Source of the DNA: JAWKOK01 sp963698255
Lineage (GTDB): Bacteria; Chloroflexota; Anaerolineae; Caldilineales; Caldilineaceae
Length of the DNA: 64,000 nt
Assembly: GCA_963698255.1 (NCBI GenBank)
Contig: CAVOQD010000011.1
Coordinates: 186,001-250,000 of the forward strand
Direction: 5' to 3'
Shown here: piece by piece, positions 29,130 through 39,362 of the stretch
Position numbering within the stretch: position 1 is the stretch's first letter
How the letters are laid out: each line of letters starts with the position of its first letter
Translations under genes and position numbers: made by a program
Notes under the pieces: generated by a model
The model's database searches: none
What the model was told of the DNA's origin: nothing
The model's input: the letters and a program-made list of their open reading frames with translations, nothing else

Positions 29130-30371
29130 ATGCTGAAACCCGCAACATTGACCCTAGAAGAGATGGGCGACCTGGCCGAGATCATCCCGGCCGCCGATCC
29201 CGAAGTCCGCGTCCGCTACAAGCCCATCCCCAGCTTCGACGACTACCAGCGCCGCGCCATCATCCCGGTCTGCGAGCCGACGTTGGCCGGCAACGAGATG
29301 AAGTATGTGCAGCAGGCGGTGGAGACCAACTGGATCTCGTCCGCGGGCAGCTTCATCCGCGACTTCGAGGCCAACTTCGCCGAAGTCTGCCGGACCAAGT
29401 ACGGCATTGCCTGCGCCAACGGCACCGTGGCCATGCACCTGGCCATGGCCACGCTCGGCCTGGAGCCGGGCGACGAGGTGATCATCCCCACCTTCACCAT
29501 GATCGCCACGGCCAATGCCGTCACCTACTGCGGGGCCAAGCCGGTGCTGGTCGACCAGGAGCCGACCTACTGGCAGATGGACATCGACCAGATCGCCGAC
29601 AAGATCACGCCGCGCACCAAGGCCATCGTGCCTGTGCACATCTACGGCCACCCTGTCGACATGGATCCGCTGATGGAGCTGGCCGACAAACATGGCATCA
29701 AGGTCATCGAGGATGCGGCCGAGGCCCACGGGGCCGAGTACAAGGGGCGACGCGCCGGCGGGCTGGGCCACGCGGCCGGCTTCAGCTTCTACGGCAACAA
29801 GATCATCACCACCGGCGAGGGCGGCATGATCACCACCAACGACCGTGAACTGGCCCAACTGGCCTGGAATCTGCGCGATCACGCCTTCAGCAACGAGCGC
29901 CATTTCTGGCACAAGTTCGTCGGCTTCAACTACCGCATGACCAACTTGCAGGCGGCCGTGGGTCTGGCGCAGGTGGAGCAGTTGGACAATTTCACCGACG
30001 CACGTCGCAACAACGCCGCCGAGTACACGCAGCGTCTGGCGACCATCCCCGGCATCACCACGCCGCCCGAAGCGCCCTGGGCCAAGAACGTCTTCTGGAT
30101 GTACGGCATCCTGGTCAACGCCGAGGAATACGGCATGAACCGGGACGAACTGCGCCGCGTGCTGGCCGACAACGGCATCGAGACGCGCACCTTCTTCATC
30201 CCCATGCACTGCCAGCCCATCTACTGGGAGCAGTTCAAAGGCGAGCGCTATCCGGTGGCCGAGCAGTTCTGCCGGGACGGCTTCTATCTGCCGTCGGCCT
30301 CGTCGCTGACGCTGGGCGAGATCGAATACGTCACCGATGTCATCCGCGAGGCCTGCCCGAACCTGCGTTGA
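29130..30371 (+). CDS. DegT/DnrJ/EryC1/StrS aminotransferase (perosamine-synthase-like)
   Basis: About 413 residues, intact. The N-terminal extension is followed by a sugar-aminotransferase core: TNWISSAGSFIRDFEANFA, CANGTVAMHLAMATLGLEPG, IPTFTMIATANAV, IEDAAEAHGAEYKGRRAG and the PLP-lysine block FSFYGNKIITTGEGGM. The lysine motif matches GDP-perosamine synthases, which aminate GDP-4-keto-6-deoxymannose. The gmd gene at 46090 would supply that substrate, so a surface polysaccharide with an amino-deoxysugar is likely. Start choice (ATG 29130, MLKPATLTLEEMG) is uncertain; ATG 29094 is in the same frame. Confidence 0.85.
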   Translation: MLKPATLTLEEMGDLAEIIPAADPEVRVRYKPIPSFDDYQRRAIIPVCEPTLAGNEMKYVQQAVETNWISSAGSFIRDFEANFAEVCRTKYGIACANGTVAMHLAMATLGLEPGDEVIIPTFTMIATANAVTYCGAKPVLVDQEPTYWQMDIDQIADKITPRTKAIVPVHIYGHPVDMDPLMELADKHGIKVIEDAAEAHGAEYKGRRAGGLGHAAGFSFYGNKIITTGEGGMITTNDRELAQLAWNLRDHAFSNERHFWHKFVGFNYRMTNLQAAVGLAQVEQLDNFTDARRNNAAEYTQRLATIPGITTPPEAPWAKNVFWMYGILVNAEEYGMNRDELRRVLADNGIETRTFFIPMHCQPIYWEQFKGERYPVAEQFCRDGFYLPSASSLTLGEIEYVTDVIREACPNLR

Positions 30372-30503
30372 TGATGATCCCTGTCCCTGAAGGCAAATAG
30401 GTCAAGTTGACCCTTGGTGAGGTTACTATCATTCCTGACGGCGAATCCGCGCTGCGTAACACCATTTTGGGCATTGAGTTTGTGTAGATGAAGGTAAACC
30501 TGC

Positions 30504-30555
30504 TCCTCCTGGAGACGTCCAGGCGTATTCGAGCGCCTGGACGTCTCCAGGAGGA
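30504..30555. repeat. Perfect 22-bp inverted repeat
   Basis: Arms 30504-30525 and 30534-30555 are exact complements (core CTGGAGACGTCCAGGCG), with an 8-nt loop. It lies between convergent genes and could terminate both. No T-run follows. Confidence 0.92.
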
Positions 30556-30580
30556 TTGGAGCCTAGCTATCGCTACGCTG

Positions 30581-33500
30581 CTAGGGTGCAGGGCTCATGG
30601 GCAGATAGAGATGGCTGAGTTTGATCTGATCGCTGGCCAACTGCGGTCCGGCGCTGAACTCATACAGACCATTGCCAGCCGCGCTTTCGGCGTGAGAAAC
30701 CTCAACGTAGACTGTAGTGCCAGGTGCGACATCGGCCAATGGGATGTAGAGATACGGATAGCCAAGCGAGAGCGTGGCCTGGAATAGTTCTTGGCTGCCG
30801 TCCGCGCCCAGCACGCGCAGCATAGGCTTCATACCCAGCGCAAGATTGGTAAGACGCACATAGGTGGTCTCGCCGTCCAGGGTTGTCAAGCGGAAGTAGT
30901 CCTGGTCGCCGGCGGCATCGATCTTGCCGACGAAGCGGTCGTTGTTGGCAGCAACGGCCGTCGCATTCGCTGGCGTATCCCCGTGGTCATCGAGGGCCAT
31001 GCCGCTGACGACTAGTTTGATTGAGGCGTTGCCCGTCAGCGCCTGGGTCACGGGAACCGGGGCCGGCAGCGGTACGGCTTCACCGTTTGGTCCGCTGGAT
31101 GGCTCAAAAGCAGTGGAAACCAGGGCAGCAGTCCCAGCGTCATTGTCGAAACGAACGCTGATGATGTGTTCGCCGTCCATGTTGTACGGAAACAGAGCGG
31201 CAAATAGGCCGTCGTTTGCCGTTGCGTCAGGCGGCCGGCCGTCATCGGCGAAGCCCAGCGGGACATCCGTTCCGCTGGGCAGCCGCACTGTCCCCTGCAC
31301 GCCCACACCAGCCATGGGCACTTCCGTCCCCATCCACGCTTCCAGCAGCATCGGCTTGGGGTAGCTGATGACGATCCCCTTCGTCGAGTTCAGATGCGCT
31401 GTGTAGGTTGCGGACAGATCGGCTGAGCGGTTGGTCGTACCCGGCAGCGTCGGCCCAGACAATGGAAAGCACGCTGCGCGCAGTGCCCAGCAGCTCAAAT
31501 GGGGCATCCTGACCGGATGCAGGCGCCACAGACTGAAGATCGCGAAAGGCTGTGCGAAGGGGGCGGCTGTTCCATTGTGCAGTTGCCGGATCATCGGTGG
31601 CCGGTCGAGCCAGCGTCTCCCAGCCGGAAGCGCCATAAACTCTCGCTTGGCGTGTCCTGGCCGTGAAGTTTTTGGCGACGGAAAAGTTGAGCCATTTGTA
31701 ACCCTCGTCAACGGCTCGCCATTGATCGTTCATGATCGAGTTGAGTACCGGTTCATCGTCATCCAGGATCTTGTACTCGTCGAACAGGCCAAAATAATAG
31801 TGACCCCATTCATGGGCCAGCACGTACCCCGCCCCTTGGCGATGTCGATCGTCGACCAGAAAATCGTAATTCATCGCCCCAAAATCGTCACACATGATGA
31901 TATGAAGACCGTCCACACCGTAGCCCGCAATATTGGCACATGGGTGACAATCGGGAACCCAGAGGATATCAGCAGATTCATCCATCACACCGGGCGGATA
32001 AAAAGTTACTGTGCCCAGCTTGCGGGCACCATTGGCGGATTCGTAAAGACCGTCGGCAAAATAGCCGATGATCTCCTCATAGGGATCCCGCGCTTGCAGC
32101 GTCGTGGGCCAATGATGTAGGGCGATGTCAATATCCAGGACCACCGCCGGCGGGGCGACATAAATCGACACATCTGCCGTTTCTGACGCCTCCCAACCGT
32201 TGCCCGCGCGATAGGCGAAGCGGTCCACGCCCTCGTAACCGACATCCGGCGTGTAGACAAAGGAACCGTTGGCGTCCAGTACCAAAGTGCCATGATCGAC
32301 ATCGTCAGCCAGCTCGACTGCAAGCGGATCGACGTTGGCGGTCGTAGCCGTCATGCTAGCGGCGACGGCTGCTACAGACGTACCCGGCGTGTCAGCGGTC
32401 ACATCGCGCGTGGCCCAACCGCTGCCGACCCACGCCAATTCATGTACATGCTGATCGGTTCCGTGAAAGTAGACACGCGGATCGAGATGAGCAGTCGTCG
32501 CAACGAGAGGCGTTGCCGCAGCCGGATCCACGCTGCCGACCAGACTGGTGAGGTCATCGACATGCCACCGGTCGCTATACCAGGCGAGTTCGACAATGTG
32601 GCTGTCATAGCCAAGGTAGTAAATCCGTGGGTCATCATTTGCGCCGACGGTGATCGCCGCCAGTTGATCATCGCGGGTCGATCTGAACGCACCGGTGAGC
32701 TCGTTCAGGTCCGTATGGTGCCAACTGTGGTTGAACCAAGCCAACTCCTGGACAAAATAGTCCTTGTAGGCCTTGGCCAAATAGTAGACGCGCGGCTCCT
32801 GTCCGGCCGTGATTGCGACCAATGGACTGTTGGGGGTTGCATCAGGCCACGAGGGGTTGTCCGCCGTCAGATTCCAGTGATGCCATTGATCGCCGTCCCA
32901 TGCAAGTTCATAGATTTCACTCGATCCGGCGATGTAGTAGACGCGTGGATCGCCGTTGGCGCTGCTCGTAGCCGCCAGGCGACTGTCACCGTCGGCAGGC
33001 GTTGCGCCTGCGCTTTGGGTGACGTCCGAATGGATCCATTCATCGGTGATCCAGGCTAGTTCATGCACATGACCTTGCTCGCCCACGTAATAAAGCCGCG
33101 GTGCACCATTGACTGTGGTCGCGCTCATGCCCGAACCGGTTGCGGGCGGCGCGGCGGCTTCGTAGGAGAGATTGCCATGATACCAACCGCGAGAGGCTGG
33201 ATCGCCGGTCCATGCCAGTTCATGCACATCTTCGTCGGCCCCGATGAAGTAGAGCCGAGGATCGCCGCCCACTGTGGTCGAGGCTAGTTCGCCGCCCAGA
33301 ATCGGAGGCGCACCTGTATGCGCGGTCAGATCGGTCTGATGCCAGCGATCGCCGAACCAGGCAAGTACATGGACATGATGATCGTCGGTCAGAAAGTAGA
33401 CCTGTGGATCGCCGGTGGCCGCAGCATCATTGGCCAGTAGACCGGGCAGACCCACCTCCAGCGACTGGTCGCGACCGGTGTGATAGCTGTCATTGAGGGC

Positions 33501-34427
33501 TACGGGCGGGGCGATAAGCTGCCCATAGGGGCCCGGCATATCGTCGGACTGCCCCCATTGATTTTCCCCCCAACACTCCACACTGCCGAAGAACCGCAGG
33601 CCACAGGTATGCAAACCGCCGGCGCTGATCGATCGGAATCGGTTGGATGGAGGAGTGGCCTGATCCCAGAGATCCATGCCCCAGCAGACGACACTGCCAT
33701 CAATCTTGAGGCCGCAGCTATGGTGGTATCCCGCGCTCACCTGGGCATAGAAGCCCTGCGGCGCATCCAACTGCGCCGACTCATTTTCACCCCAACAGGT
33801 GATGGCGCCATCGGCGCGTAAACCGCAGGTGTGATCCCAACCGGCGCTGAGTTGGGTGAAGATCCCATTAGGGTGATCGGTCTGGTTATCCTTGTCCGCT
33901 CCCCAGCAGAAAATGCGTCCATCCGGCTTGAGCGCACAGCCATGGTTCGTACCTGTCGTGATCTGGGTGAAGGGACCAGCGTGGTCCGTCACCTCACCGT
34001 AGTCATTGTCGCCGCCCCAGCAATCCACGCTGCCGTCCGCCATCAGCCCACAGTTGTAGTTGTTGCCGGCTGCAAGCTGCATGAACGGTCCTGGGTTGCC
34101 TTCGACGCTCTGTCCCGCGGATGTGGTACCCCAGCAGACCGCTTCGCCTTCAGGTGTGAGTGCGCAGGTGTGATACTGGCCCGTTACGATCTGGACGAAT
34201 GGGCCAGTCTGATCTTCGGCCTGGCCTCCCTCGTTGTCCCCCCAACAGTCAACGTTGCCATCGGGCGTCAGTGCGCACGAATGGGCGCCGCCGGCGCTGA
34301 TTAACGGAGCAGGCATCTCGTCAGCAAACACCTGCTGTGGATACATTACCTGCAAAAAGACGAAAACAACAGCCAGCACCGTGCCGGCTGATGCCCGCAC
34401 AAACGATGTCGTCTGTCGAGGAACCAT
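30581..34427 (-). CDS. Large secreted multidomain protein: RCC1-like repeats, lectin-like propeller, CLCA-like metalloprotease, PPC domain
   Basis: About 1280 residues with a signal peptide ending VFA-DE. Residues 40-310 are seven to eight RCC1/BNR-type repeats (HSCALTPDGNVDCWGDN). Residues about 337-699 hold seven repeats of PRVYYLG...HVHELAW...WHHTDLT, a lectin-like propeller. Ig/cadherin-like sequence flanks it on both sides. Near residue 872 is HEWGHYYFGLFDEY, the HExxH...DEY zinc site found in CLCA-type proteases. Then comes a DDGRPPDATANDGLF module, as in CLCA, a PPC-like domain, and the tail LYLPMSPAP. One extra base lies near 31434. AGGAGGAG precedes ATG 34427. It is probably a surface or secreted protease with adhesive parts. 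Confidence 0.8.
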
Positions 34428-34753
34428 TGGATCTCCTCCTCATGGGAAATGAAATCGGGCGGATAGAGTTGTCATCAATGAGCATCGTACCATTGCCCTG
34501 GCTACAAAATGGCTACGAAATGAAAGAGAAAAAAATATGCTGAACAGAAAAGGCTATGCCTGAACCCGGCTTGTCGACAGTTGGACACCAGTCCCGTTCA
34601 CGGGGCGTCGCTTCATAGCCCCATGGCTTTAGCCTGGGACGGTCGCACAACAATCCACCACGCCGAGCAGCGCGCGCCCCATTGACACCATCCCCACCCC
34701 CGGCGTACACTTACCCCCATCACCAACCGCCATCCCGCAGGAAGACCCCAACC
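34428..34753. other. Divergent intergenic region
   Basis: It holds the upstream region of the minus-strand protease gene, with no clear -10/-35. It also holds a dispersed repeat fragment (34588-34640, GTTCACGGGGCGTCGCTTCATAGCCCC, related to 63750-63790) and a plus-strand promoter TTGACA (34682-34687), 18 nt, TACACT (34706-34711). Confidence 0.55.
34682..34711 (+). promoter_or_regulatory. Promoter of the EAD1-like gene remnant
   Basis: TTGACA, 18 nt, TACACT; predicted transcription start is near 34718, with ATG at 34754. Confidence 0.55.
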
Positions 34754-35025
34754 ATGGCCGAACCCGCTAGACGCCAACCCAGCGGCGACCAGCTCCAACG
34801 TTTCCAGGTCGCCCTCCTCGACGCCTACAACTTCGAGACGTTGAAGCAGATGCTGCGCCTGCACCTGGAGGAGGACCTGCTTGCCATCGTACCCTTCGTC
34901 GAACCAGGGCCTCAAAGGCATGGTCCATGATCTGGTTGTCGAGTACGCGTCCCGGCCCGATCGCCGACGAACTGGGCGACCTGCCCCTGGCCCTGCACAT
35001 GGACGGGAGTTTTCTCAAACGCTAA
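34754..35025 (+). pseudogene. Remnant of an effector-associated-domain (EAD1-like) STAND NTPase
   Basis: ATG 34754 opens FQVALLDAYNFETLKQML then LEEDLLAIVP, and in the next frame SSNQGLKGMVHDLVVEYASR. Together these resemble the EAD1 death-like adaptor fold of bacterial conflict and signalling systems. A further frame gives IADELGDLPLALHMDGSFLK, the typical GDLPLAL segment at the end of an NB-ARC/STAND ATPase module. The two parts lie side by side with the whole P-loop region absent, so this is a deletion derivative with two frame changes (near 34895 and 34955). It stops at TAA 35023-35025. It is probably non-functional, but the promoter is intact. Confidence 0.6.
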
Positions 35026-35278
35026 GCCAACGCCGTTACACCGACATCGCCAGGCCCGGCAAAGCGGGCGACGCCCGCTACGGGAAACAGGCTCAAGCCT
35101 GTTTGGCCGTCCTCTGCGTCTTTCCTGCCACAGCGATGTTGGGAATGGTAAGCCCAGGATTGGGGGCCGGGGCCGACTCGTGCTGCCGGCGCAGCAGGCG
35201 CCTTGCGCCAAGGCATCCACGTCAGTTCAGCCGCGCAAAGACCGGACGCCCTCTCCGCTATTCCGTGGCCAAACCGCT
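35026..35278. other. Intergenic region, small palindromes only
   Basis: It contains AAACAGGCTCAAGCCTGTTT and GCGGGCGACGCCCGC, short palindromes of a dispersed type. No gene is supported. Confidence 0.5.
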
Positions 35279-35307
35279 TTGACGCCTCTTTGAGAATAGG
35301 GTATGCT
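35279..35307 (+). promoter_or_regulatory. Promoter of the argG leader
   Basis: TTGACG (35279-35284), 17 nt, TATGCT (35302-35307). Predicted start of transcription is near 35314. Confidence 0.6.
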
Positions 35308-35313
35308 TCTACC

Positions 35314-35509
35314 ATCAAGTCAACAGCATGTTTGCAGAGAATTGGAAGTCGGAACCATGTACTCCATTCGCATTAGGAGGCCGTCCGCTGGAAGCGGACA
35401 CAGTTTTGTCTAGCAGGCTGCAGAGGTGATTCCACCTTGCCTGGTCAAAGCTGCCGACCTTGTGCCTCTGCTTCCAAACCGCCACGCCGATTTTCGGGTG
35501 GCGTTTTTT
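35314..35509 (+). ncRNA. Candidate structured leader RNA upstream of argG
   Basis: Between the promoter and a factor-independent terminator lie two further helices: GTCCGCT/AGCGGAC (about 35382-35398) and GCAGAGG (35420-35426) with CCTCTGC (35465-35471), which enclose GGTGATTCCACC. Together they form a promoter-aptamer-terminator layout like a riboswitch or attenuator. I see no T-box sequence (UGGNACCGCG) and no match to riboswitch classes I can recall. A small independent RNA is an alternative. Confidence 0.4.
35480..35509 (+). terminator. Rho-independent terminator in the argG leader
   Basis: CGCCAC-G-CCGA, TTT, TCGG-GTGGCG followed by TTTTTT (35504-35509). Confidence 0.75.
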
Positions 35510-35552
35510 GTTGCCAATCTTTCGTGTATCGTCACCGTGGAGCCAGATTCTG

Positions 35553-35648
35553 ATAGACCGCGGATTTGGCGAATTAGGCGGATAAAAGCCGAATCAATTT
35601 GCTTATTATCCGCGAGAATCAGCCTAATCCGCCAAATCCGCGGTCCAT
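35553..35648. repeat. Inverted repeat, family C
   Basis: Left end ATAGACCGCGGATTTGGCGA and right end TCCGCCAAATCCGCGGTC pair, with an inner AATTAGGCGGA/TCAGCCTAATCC stem. It lies between the leader terminator and argG, inside the presumed 5' untranslated region. Confidence 0.85.
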
Positions 35649-35704
35649 TCATCAAATTTCGCCACTCAAATTTTTTTCGAATCATGATTCAAAGGAGTTC
35701 GATT

Positions 35705-36968
35705 ATGGCAAAGCCCGATATCAAAAAATGTGTGCTGGCCTATTCAGGCGGCCTGGACACCAGCGTGATCGTGCCGTGGCTCAAGAACAACTACGGCTGC
35801 GAGGTCATCTGTTTCTGCGCCAATCTGGGCCAGGAAGACGAGTTGCCCGGCCTGGAGGAGAAGGCCATCGCCTCCGGCGCCACCAAGTGTTACGTGGAAG
35901 ACCTGCGCTCCGAGTTCCTGACCGACTTCGTCTTCCCCACCATGCAGGCCGGGGCCATCTACGAGCGCGAATACCTGCTGGGCACCTCGTTTGCCCGCCC
36001 GCTGATCTCCAAGCGCATGGTCGAGATCGCCGAGATGGAAGGCGCCGACGCCGTGGCCCATGGCGCCACCGGCAAGGGCAACGACCAGGTCCGCTTCGAG
36101 CTGACCGTCATGGCCCTCAACCCACGCCTGCACATCATCGCCCCCTGGCGCGAGTGGAACATCCGCGGCCGCAAGGACGCGCTCGACTATGCCGCCGAGT
36201 ACAATGTGCCGGTCAAGGCCACCGAGGATCGCATCTACAGCCAGGATCGCAACCTCTGGCACCTGAGCAACGAGGGCGGCCCCCTGGAAGAACCCGTGGA
36301 ACGAGCCGCCCAAGGACATGTTCGAGTGGACCGTCGATCCGGTGGATGCGCCGGACGAGCCGGAGTATGTCGAGATCTACTTCCGCAACGGCATGCCGGA
36401 GCGCGTCAACGGCGTGGCCCGCGGCCCGGTCGGGCTGATGAAGGATCTGAACGAGTTGGGCGTCAAGCATGGCATCGGGCGCGTCGACATCGTCGAGAAT
36501 CGGCTGGTCGGCATGAAGAGCCGCGGCGTCTACGAGACGCCCGGCGGCACGATCCTCTACAAGGCCCATGCCGCGCTGGAGCAGCTCTGTCTGGACAAGA
36601 TGACGCTGCACTACAAGCAGGAGGTTGGCCTGCGCTATGCCGAGCTGGTCTACAACGGCCAGTGGTACACGCCGCTGCGCAAGGCGCTGGACGCCTTTGT
36701 CCAGACCACCGAGCAGAACATCACCGGCACGGTGCGCCTCAAGCTCTACAAGGGCAACGTCATCCTGGCCGGCCGCAAGAGCCCGCACAGCCTCTACCGC
36801 GAGGACTACGTCACCTTCGACGAGGACGATGTCTACAACCAGGCCGACGCCGAAGGCTTCATCCGCCTCTTCGGCCTGCCCATGAAGGTGGAAGCCATGC
36901 TCAAGATCCAGGGGCCGGGCGTCAGCGACTACGACTCGCCGGATTTCGATGACTTCAAGCGCGACTAG
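35705..36968 (+). CDS. argG: Argininosuccinate synthase, frameshifted
   Basis: About 420 residues. It joins citrulline and aspartate with ATP in arginine synthesis. The ATP-pyrophosphatase P-loop is LAYSGGLDTSVIVPWLK. Further signatures are GATGKGNDQVRFE (citrulline/aspartate region), IAPWREWNIRGRKDALDYA, NLWHLSNEGGPLE and GIGRVDIVENRLVGMKSRGVYETPGG. One extra base near 36296 interrupts EEP/WNEPPKDMFEWTVDP. AAGGAG sets ATG 35705. It is followed directly by argJ, so the two are probably an arginine operon under the leader at 35279-35509. Confidence 0.92.
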
Positions 36969-36977
36969 TGATGGTGA

Positions 36978-37093
36978 ATGGGTGACTAGGGGACTAGGGT
37001 GAGGGGGTGACAAGGCGGAGATCGGGCGGTTACCCCGCACCAATGTCCACCCTAGTCCCTGATCCCCTGTCCCCATGTCACCCACTCTCCCCT
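36978..37093. repeat. Inverted repeat between argG and argJ
   Basis: The left half GGGTGACTAGGGGACTAGGG and the right half CCCTAGTCCCTGATCCCC with CATGTCACCC pair imperfectly. Word style resembles 3237-3345 and 4447-4566. It is located inside a probable operon. Confidence 0.65.
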
Positions 37094-37111
37094 TCCCAAA
37101 GGAGACTACCC

Positions 37112-38325
37112 ATGCCCGCCCAACACGCCGTACCCGGATTTGACGCAGCGGGATTCGCCGCCGGCATCAAGAAGAACGGCGCTCTGGATCTGGCGCTGGT
37201 GACCAGTTCGATCGCCTTGCCGGGCGGTCGCGCTCTTTACGCAGAATGCGTTTCCCGCCGCGCCCGTCCAATATGATCGCCAACTGCTCGTCGTTGAACC
37301 CGGAAGGCGTCTACGGCGTCGTCATCAACAGCGGCAATGCCAATGCCTGCACGGGCGCTCAGGGGCTGGCCAACACGCGCTTCACAGCCGAAGCCGTCGA
37401 AGCGGTGCTGGGCGCGGGCGACAGCGCCATCTGCGTCATGAGCACCGGCGTGATCGGCGTTCAGTTGCCCGTGGAAAAGTTGTTGGACGCCATCCCCAAG
37501 GCCCACGATCTGTTGGCCCCCGGTGGATGGCCGTCAGCCGCCCAGGCCATCATGACGACCGACACGCGGCCCAAGCTGGTCAGCCGCACGCTGCACGTCG
37601 ACGGCGTCGACGTACACATCACCGGCATGGCCAAGGGGTCGGGCATGATCCACCCCAACATGGCGACCATGCTCTCGGTCATCGCCACCGACGCCTTTGT
37701 GAGCCAAGCGTTGCTCCAGCAGGCGCTGGCCCAAGCGGCAAATCTGAGCTTCAATCGCATCAGCATCGACGGCGACACCAGCACCAACGACACGCTGCTT
37801 CTGCTGGCCAACGGCGCCGCCGACCACGCTGAAATTGTCGAAGAAGATTCGGCGGCCTTTGCCCAGTTCCAGACGGCCTTGACCGATCTCTGCACCGAAC
37901 TGGCCCACGCGATCGTCCGCGACGGCGAAGGCGCGACCAAGTTTGTCACCATCCGCATCGAGGGCGCGGTGGACGACGCGCAGGCGCACCAGGCGGCCAA
38001 CACGGTCGCCACCAGCCCGCTGGTCAAGACCGCGTTCTTCGGCAATGACGCCAACTGGGGTCGCATCCTGGCCGCCATCGGCCGGGCCGGCATCCAGATC
38101 GACCCGGACCGCTACGACATGTTCATCGGCGACGACAGCACGCTGCTGCAACTGGTGGTCGGCGGCACGCCGACCGACTACGCAGAAGCCGATGCCGCGG
38201 CCATCTTCGCCCAGCCTGAATTTCAGGTGCGCGTGGAGTTGGGCCTGGGCAGCGGCAGCGCCACCGTCTGGACCTCCGACCTGAGCCATGACTACGTCAG
38301 CATCAACGCCGACTACCGCACATGA
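37112..38325 (+). CDS. argJ: Bifunctional ornithine acetyltransferase/N-acetylglutamate synthase, two frameshifts
   Basis: About 404 residues. It recycles the acetyl group between acetylornithine and glutamate. Visible are FTQNAFPAAPVQYDRQLL (from the corrected frame), VVINSGNANACTGAQGLAN, and the autocleavage region ITGMAKGSGMIHPNMATMLSV. In that region the Thr of the usual Ala-Thr-Met-Leu is present and becomes the nucleophile after self-cleavage. DGDTSTNDT and DGEGATKFV are C-terminal landmarks. Extra bases lie near 37229 and 37293. AAAGGAG sets ATG 37112. It follows argG. Confidence 0.9.
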
Positions 38326-38331
38326 GGAGTG

Positions 38332-38420
38332 CGATAGACCGCGGATTAGGCGGATCGGGCGGATTTTTCCGGATTTTATCCGGTTTGATCCGCCGCATCC
38401 GCCTAATCCGCGGTCTATCG
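38332..38420. repeat. Perfect 24-bp inverted repeat, family C
   Basis: Arms 38332-38355 and 38397-38420 are exact complements, beginning CGATAGACCGCGGATTAGGC. An inner imperfect stem of GGCGGATTTTTCCGGAT type lies between. It is placed between convergent genes. Confidence 0.92.
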
Positions 38421-38437
38421 TCGTTCTCTCCGACATG

Positions 38438-39362
38438 CTATGGACGTTGGACGCCCTGGGTGTTGAGATCGATGGCGTAGAGCGATGTGGTGGCGACGAT
38501 GAAGAGGCGATCCTTGTCGGGACCGCCGAATGTGCAGTTGGCCACCACTTCCGGCACGCGGATCTTGCCCAGCAGTTCGCCCTCGGCGCTGAAGACGTGG
38601 ATGCCGTCGCCGGCGCTGGTGAAGAGATAGCCGTTCACATCGATGCGGAAACCGTCGGACAGGCCGGGACTGATCTCGGCGAAGAGGCGGCCGTTGGTCA
38701 GAAAGGGGCTGGCGTCGGCTCCCGTGCACAACGTCGAAGGCGCGAATGTGGTGCGGGCCGCCTTCGGTGTGGGAGCCGCCGGTGTCTGAGATGTAGAGCG
38801 TGCGCTCATCGGGCGAGAAGGCCAGCCCATTGGGCTTGTCAAAATCATCGGCGACGACGTTCAGGTCGCCGGTTTCGGGATCGAGTCGATAGACATAGTT
38901 GGCCCCGATCTCGCTCTCGGCCTGGTAGCCTTCGACGTTGCTGAGGATGCCGTAGGGCGGATCGGTGAACCAGATGGTCCCGTCGGACTTGACCACCAGA
39001 TCGTTGGGTGAGTTGAGCTTCTTGCCCTGGTAGTTGTCCGCCAACACGGCGATAGAGCCATCCGCCTCCGTGCGTGTGACCCGTCGCCCGCCATGCTCAC
39101 AACTGATCAGCCGGCCCTGCAGGTCGCGGTAGTGGCCATTGGTGAAGTTCGCCGGCTCGCGGAAGACGGTCATTCCGTCCTCTCTGGACCAGCGCAACAT
39201 GCGGTTGTTGGGAATGTCGCTCCAGAGCAGGCAGTCCTCCTCCTCGAAATAGACCGGTCCCTCGGCCCATACGGTTCCGCTACACAGTTTTTCCAGGGTC
39301 GAATCGGGTCTCAAAATCGCCCGGAATCGATCATCGAATATCTCAAATTCCATGTCAGTCAT
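38438..39362 (-). CDS. SMP-30/gluconolactonase family protein, frameshifted
   Basis: About 307 residues, a six-bladed propeller lactonase. WAEGPVYFEEEDCLLWSDIP carries the metal-ligand Glu of the EGP motif. KLNSPNDLVVKSDGTIWFTD has the conserved SPNDLVV, and KPNGLAFSPDERTLYISDT the second NGLAFSPD block. It probably hydrolyses a sugar lactone (gluconolactone type). One extra base near 38716 shifts the frame after VHGSR, and reading resumes as ASPFLTNGRLFAEI. GGGAGG upstream favours ATG 39362. It stops at 38438 close to the family C palindrome. Confidence 0.85.

Noticed and set aside
35314..35509. T-box riboswitch before argG
   Set aside because: The conserved UGGNACCGCG antiterminator sequence is not present, so only a generic structured leader is called.
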